NCBI GenBank assembly: GCA_022706625.1
Contig: JAKJCD010000007.1
Coordinates: 2,779-28,142 of the forward strand
Source of the DNA: Bacillota bacterium
GTDB taxonomy: Bacteria > Bacillota > Clostridia > Peptostreptococcales > Anaerovoracaceae
DNA: 25,364 nucleotides
Direction of reading: 5' to 3'
Below the pieces are notes generated by a model. The model did not search any database. It was given only the letters and a program-made list of their open reading frames with translations, and was not told the origin of the DNA. The position numbers and the translations under genes are program-made. Of the stretch, positions 21,793 to 25,364 are shown in pieces (position 1 is the first letter of the stretch; each line of letters opens with the position of its first letter).

Positions 21793-23595
21793 TCAGCTTT
21801 GGCTTTCAGAAAGTGCGTCTATTATCATTTTACAATAAGCTTCAATCCCCGAAGGGTTGAGATGAACGCCGTCTTTATAGAAATATTCGTTGTGACCGCT
21901 GCTTTCTGCAAACCAGTCTATTAATCTTACATTATAATATGAATCAACAATGTTTGTCAGCATTTCGTTTACCACCCCTTGCCATGGCTTGGGAACACGG
22001 GTATTGATAAGGATTATCTCTTCCGCACCTTCCAGGCAATCTATGGTCGTTTTTAGTTGCTTTTCCGTAAAAGCTCCGTTTGTCCCAAGCACGATTATCA
22101 CATATTTCCCTAATTTTCCCTTTTCACGAAGCTCTTGAATAACTTCCGGTGCATCATACATCTGCCTGCCTTTTTCCGCATCGACGATAATGCCTGGGAG
22201 GGATTCCTGCAGCGCAGGTTCAACATTGATCATCATTGAGTCTGCAATGACGGTAATACTATTCCCGTGCCCCTCAGGCGGGGCCTCTGCCTCTGCCTCT
22301 GTATCTATAGGTGATTCAGTATGAGATTGCAGCTCCTTGCTGTAACCTGCTGTTTCTTGTTCACCGGAAAGGTCCTTTGCTAATATCTGCATGCCTTCCA
22401 TGGAAGTTACCAGCATCACCGCAAAAATCAAAGCTGCGCTTACCGAAACCCTGGCGCTTAAAGCCAGCGCCCTCACCCGCCCGTGACGTATCGGCTCCTC
22501 AATAAAATAGTAGGATATGACCGCCAACAAAATGCTGACAGCAATTTGAAATACAGAATGCAGGATATCCGGTCCGTCGGTATCGACCAAAGAACTTGAA
22601 AGTACTATAACCGGATAATGCCATAAATATATCCCATAAGACCATTTCCCTAATAAACGCAAAGGCCTGATGCTGAATATCCTGCCTAAAAAACCAGCAG
22701 GGTGTGCCAGGGCAGCCACAAGAAAAGCCGCTGCGACAGAGAAAATGAACAGTCCTCCCTGATATAGGAATACCTGATACTGGTTGATTCTGAATATCAT
22801 CCACAGTGTGATGATCAGGCTCATGCTTCCTGTCAAAGCAAGGGCCTTCCTTTTACTGCCGTCGATTTTCAAAGACATATTTCCGCAGGGCAGTATCATG
22901 GCGGCAATGGCCCCAGCAAGCAGGGCAAATGCACGGGTGTCCGTTCCGTAATAAACCCGGCTCGGATCGGTTCCGGGTATGTAAATCAATGCCATAGTCC
23001 CAGCGGATATTAAAGCTAAGAATACCATGATCGAAATAATCCATTTCCGCCTCGGAATTAAGCGGTATACCAAACTTAGAATGAGCGGCCAAAGAAGGTA
23101 AAATTGCTCTTCAATCGCCAAAGACCAAAGATGCCCCAGGGGGGACGGAGGGCCAAAGCTCTCAAAATAGGAGACTTGGCGAAATATAAAATACCAGTTG
23201 CCTGAATAAAGCGCTGCGGCCAAAGCCTCCTGCCTCAATTGGGTAAGACGGTCCGGAGCAAAAACCAATGCCCACAGCATGACGCTGATCAACATGAGAA
23301 ATAGTGCGGGCAACAGCCTTTTAGCCCGCCGCAGCCAAAAGTCTTTCAAATCTATCGATCCTTCAGACTCCAGCTGCTTATACAAAATACTTGTTATCAA
23401 ATACCCGGACAGGACAAAGAACAGATTTACTCCCAATAGTCCGCCCGGAGTCCAAGTCACACCAAGATGATATGCTATGACCGCAAACACCGCCAACGCC
23501 CTTAAGCCATCCAGCCCAGGCATATATCCAATCGAAACTGCATTTGACGCTTCATTATGTACTGTTGATTTTACCATTTCCGCCTTGCCTGCCAT
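21793..23595 (-). CDS. OatA-like membrane acyltransferase with C-terminal SGNH domain
   Basis: This 600-residue protein has the two-part layout of OatA-type O-acetyltransferases. The N-terminal acyltransferase-3 membrane domain of about ten helices (25-375) has PGLDGLRALAVFAVIAYH (His43), FFVLSGYLIT, WSLAIEEQFYLLWP and YGIYLWHYP. An eleventh helix (about 383-398) leads to an acidic Glu/Thr/Ala linker (about 410-445) and an extracytoplasmic SGNH esterase-like domain. The catalytic set looks complete: Ser453, Asn506 (GTNG), Asp575 and His578 (DGVHLNPSG). Block I reads IADS where GDS is usual. Likely role: transfer of acetyl groups to peptidoglycan or another cell-wall glycan. The start at 23595 has a weak ribosome site, so the exact N terminus is uncertain; Met7 and Met25 are alternatives. 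Confidence 0.88.
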   Translation of the reverse strand: MAGKAEMVKSTVHNEASNAVSIGYMPGLDGLRALAVFAVIAYHLGVTWTPGGLLGVNLFFVLSGYLITSILYKQLESEGSIDLKDFWLRRAKRLLPALFLMLISVMLWALVFAPDRLTQLRQEALAAALYSGNWYFIFRQVSYFESFGPPSPLGHLWSLAIEEQFYLLWPLILSLVYRLIPRRKWIISIMVFLALISAGTMALIYIPGTDPSRVYYGTDTRAFALLAGAIAAMILPCGNMSLKIDGSKRKALALTGSMSLIITLWMIFRINQYQVFLYQGGLFIFSVAAAFLVAALAHPAGFLGRIFSIRPLRLLGKWSYGIYLWHYPVIVLSSSLVDTDGPDILHSVFQIAVSILLAVISYYFIEEPIRHGRVRALALSARVSVSAALIFAVMLVTSMEGMQILAKDLSGEQETAGYSKELQSHTESPIDTEAEAEAPPEGHGNSITVIADSMMINVEPALQESLPGIIVDAEKGRQMYDAPEVIQELREKGKLGKYVIIVLGTNGAFTEKQLKTTIDCLEGAEEIILINTRVPKPWQGVVNEMLTNIVDSYYNVRLIDWFAESSGHNEYFYKDGVHLNPSGIEAYCKMIIDALSESQS

Positions 23596-23725
23596 TATTA
23601 CTTCGATATGTCTTTGTATGTCTGTACTTTTTTATTGTTATTACACTGTCTGTTGTATTTACATCATATCAAGTCTTATGTTCAGGTACTTTACGGAATG
23701 CTTAAGATTTGTTACAAGAAATTAA

Positions 23726-23747
23726 AAAGGCCGTCATGGCAGCCTTT
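23726..23747 (-). terminator. Second terminator downstream of pckG
   Basis: AAAGGC/GCCTTT arms (23726-23731, 23742-23747), extendable by inner T-G and G-C pairs, followed on the minus strand by TTTTTAATTT. It backs up the hairpin at 23760-23794. The rest of 23596-23725 is AT-rich leader of the acyltransferase gene with no clear promoter. Confidence 0.6.
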
Positions 23748-23759
23748 GAATTGTTTTTA

Positions 23760-23794
23760 AAAACAACCTTCCGGTCTGTTCGAAAGGTTGTTTT
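23760..23794 (-). terminator. Intrinsic terminator of pckG
   Basis: An 11-bp stem (AAAACAACCTT/AAGGTTGTTTT, arms 23784-23794 and 23760-23770 in minus-strand order) with a 13-nt loop lies 7 nt after the pckG stop and runs into TTTTT on the minus strand. Confidence 0.8.
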
Positions 23795-23801
23795 AATTAT
23801 T

Positions 23802-25364
23802 TTATTTCTTTAATCTTGCTTCCAGCGCATCCAGCTGCAAAGCCAGCTCCTTCGGCAGGCGTTTACCGTAGCCGGAATAGTGTTTTCTGATGGATTCCAC
23901 TTCCTGCAGCCATTCTTCCTTATTGACGGACAGGAGTTCTTTCATATCGGTTTCCGGAACATCAAGGCCGGAAACATCGATGGCATCCGCCGCCGGCATG
24001 AGACCGATAGGAGTTTCAACTGCTTTCCCTTCTCCCGACACTCTTTCGAAGATCCATTTCAGTACACGGCTGTTCTCTCCGAAACCGGGCCATAACCATT
24101 TACCCTTCTCATCTTTGCGGAACCAGTTTACATAAAAAATCTTAGGGAGCTTGTCTGCTTCGGTCTTTTCCTCCATATCCAGCCAATGCTGCAGATAATC
24201 ACATACGTGGTAACCTATGAAAGGCAGCATGGCAAAAGGATCCCGCCGCACCTGTCCGATTTTGTCTGATATTGTGGCGGCAGTGATTTCCGAACCCATT
24301 ATGGAGCCCATGAATATGCCGTGCTTCCAGTCAAAGCTTTCGTGCACCAGAGGAATCGTGCTTGGGCGACGCCCACCAATCAATATCGCTGAGATCGGGA
24401 TCCCGGCAGGGTCTTCCCATTCCGGCGCTATTGACGGGCATTGGCTTGCCGGAGCTGTGAATCTGGCATTGGGGTGAGCTGCGAGTGTTTCCGTATCCGG
24501 CGTCCAATCCTTCCCTTTCCAGTCGATCAAATGGGAAGGCGCTTCTCCGTCGATCCCTTCCCACCAGACATCGCCGTCATCGGTTATGGCGACATTGGTA
24601 TATATCGTATTCTTTTTAATGGTCCGCATAGCATTTGGGTTTGAATCCATGGATGTACCGGGGGCGACACCGAAAAAGCCGGCTTCAGGGTTGATTGCAT
24701 AAAGCCGCCCGTCGGCGCCAAATTTCATCCAGGCTATATCGTCACCTATTGTCTCGACCTTCCATCCCGGAACAGTCGGTACCAGCATAGCAAGATTGGT
24801 CTTTCCGCAGGCGCTTGGGAATGCCCCTGTGATATATTTAACAGTTCCTTTTGGATCGGTCAGTTTCAATATAAGCATATGCTCCGCCAGCCATCCTTCT
24901 TCCCGTGCCAGAACTGAGGCTATGCGAAGGGCAAAGCATTTTTTACCCAGCAGTGCATTTCCGCCGTATCCTGACCCATAGGACCAAATGGCTTTATCTT
25001 CCGGGAAGTGGCTGATATATTTTTTCTCCATTGGGGCACAGGGCCATTCAACGTCACTTTGCCCGGGAGAAAGTGGATATCCTACAGAATGAAGACAAGG
25101 GACAAAATCCCCTTCTTCTCTCAGAGCCTCCAATACTTCCTTTCCCATGCGGGTCATAATGCGCATGTTGGCGACTACATAGGGGCTGTCCGTCAATTCT
25201 ATACCTATTTTCGAAATAGTAGATCCTATGGGACCCATAGAAAACGGGATAACATACATTGTCCTTCCTGACATAGCGCCTTTAAATATCGCCCTGGCCT
25301 TCCTGTATGCAGCTGCAGGGGACATCCAATTATTATTAGGCCCGGCATCATGCTTCTTCCTGGT
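23802..25364 (-). CDS. pckG: Phosphoenolpyruvate carboxykinase (GTP), N terminus cut by window end
   Basis: GTP-dependent PEP carboxykinase interconverts oxaloacetate and PEP with GTP/GDP. In anaerobes it can work in gluconeogenesis or, in reverse, in PEP carboxylation. About 520 residues are visible; the frame is open to the window end and already contains HDAGPNNNWM, a conserved stretch of the family, so roughly the first 80 residues are missing. Conserved features include the substrate loop region KKCFALRIAS, the P-loop GAFPSACGKTNLAM with the hyper-reactive cysteine position of this enzyme, GDDIAWM with metal-site Asp, INPEAGFFGVAPGT, and the nucleotide-binding region NWFRKDEKGKWLWPGFGENSRVL. 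Nothing is truncated at the C-terminal end, and tandem terminators follow. The ATP-dependent family has different motifs, so the GTP type is clear. Confidence 0.96.
   Translation of the reverse strand, partial: TRKKHDAGPNNNWMSPAAAYRKARAIFKGAMSGRTMYVIPFSMGPIGSTISKIGIELTDSPYVVANMRIMTRMGKEVLEALREEGDFVPCLHSVGYPLSPGQSDVEWPCAPMEKKYISHFPEDKAIWSYGSGYGGNALLGKKCFALRIASVLAREEGWLAEHMLILKLTDPKGTVKYITGAFPSACGKTNLAMLVPTVPGWKVETIGDDIAWMKFGADGRLYAINPEAGFFGVAPGTSMDSNPNAMRTIKKNTIYTNVAITDDGDVWWEGIDGEAPSHLIDWKGKDWTPDTETLAAHPNARFTAPASQCPSIAPEWEDPAGIPISAILIGGRRPSTIPLVHESFDWKHGIFMGSIMGSEITAATISDKIGQVRRDPFAMLPFIGYHVCDYLQHWLDMEEKTEADKLPKIFYVNWFRKDEKGKWLWPGFGENSRVLKWIFERVSGEGKAVETPIGLMPAADAIDVSGLDVPETDMKELLSVNKEEWLQEVESIRKHYSGYGKRLPKELALQLDALEARLKK

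Noticed and set aside
1..25364. Insertion sequences, phage genes, tRNA or rRNA genes
   Set aside because: No transposase or integrase reading frame, no flanking terminal repeats and no recognisable tRNA or rRNA sequence were seen on either strand by eye.

Overview
The window is about 25.4 kb of a low-to-medium GC chromosome. It carries an NAD-linked [FeFe] hydrogenase, Rex, a TM1266-type regulator, a YtrA-type GntR with an ABC exporter, GTP-dependent PEP carboxykinase and strong AGGAGG ribosome sites. These point to a strictly anaerobic, fermentative Firmicute of the class Clostridia; this is inference, since no rRNA or other taxonomic marker is present. Nearly every gene lies on the minus strand; the single clear plus-strand gene is the TM1266-like regulator.

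Left edge (1-1945, minus): a ZupT-type ZIP metal transporter cut by the window edge, preceded by a HerA/YjgR-like (DUF853) ATPase.

Hydrogenase region (2034-10304, minus; genes listed in transcription order): rex - hydC - hydB - hydA - hydS - spoIIE-like phosphatase, ending at a hairpin terminator. HydABC is a complete electron-bifurcating type NAD(H)/ferredoxin-linked [FeFe] hydrogenase. HydS is a group C (putative sensory) [FeFe] hydrogenase with an extra Fe-S motif and a PAS domain. Its stop overlaps the TTG start of a PP2C/SpoIIE-family phosphatase. Ribosome site placement moves several starts inward from the longest ORF (rex 10079, hydC 9412, hydB GTG 8922, hydA 7010, hydS 5005), leaving tight or overlapping junctions throughout. 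A near-consensus promoter precedes rex, and its 18-nt spacer resembles a Rex operator. The operon therefore looks like an autoregulated NADH-responsive H2 module with its own H2 sensor and a phosphatase output. No [FeFe] maturase genes (hydE, hydF, hydG) are in the window.

Middle (10394-16900): an AIM24/TIGR00266 protein with a zinc ribbon; the TM1266-type 'iron-only hydrogenase system regulator' on the plus strand, ending 4 nt from the convergent ABC operon; a GntR-ATPase-permease operon with a perfect palindrome at its promoter; an intergenic segment with four alternating copies of one 8-mer that can form competing hairpins; diaminopropionate ammonia-lyase; and a DHA2-type MFS exporter.

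Right part (16934-25364): a membrane-anchored metallophosphoesterase; a 28-codon relic of the N-terminal domain of the Fe-S repair protein Ric/ScdA; a response regulator - histidine kinase - lipoprotein operon with overlapping genes; an OatA-like acyltransferase/SGNH protein; and GTP-dependent PEP carboxykinase, cut at its N terminus by the window end and followed by two terminators.

The most interesting points are the HydS-phosphatase pair with its uncharacterised C-terminal domain, the Rex-like operator inside the rex promoter, the ric relic, and the hairpin quartet downstream of dpaL.
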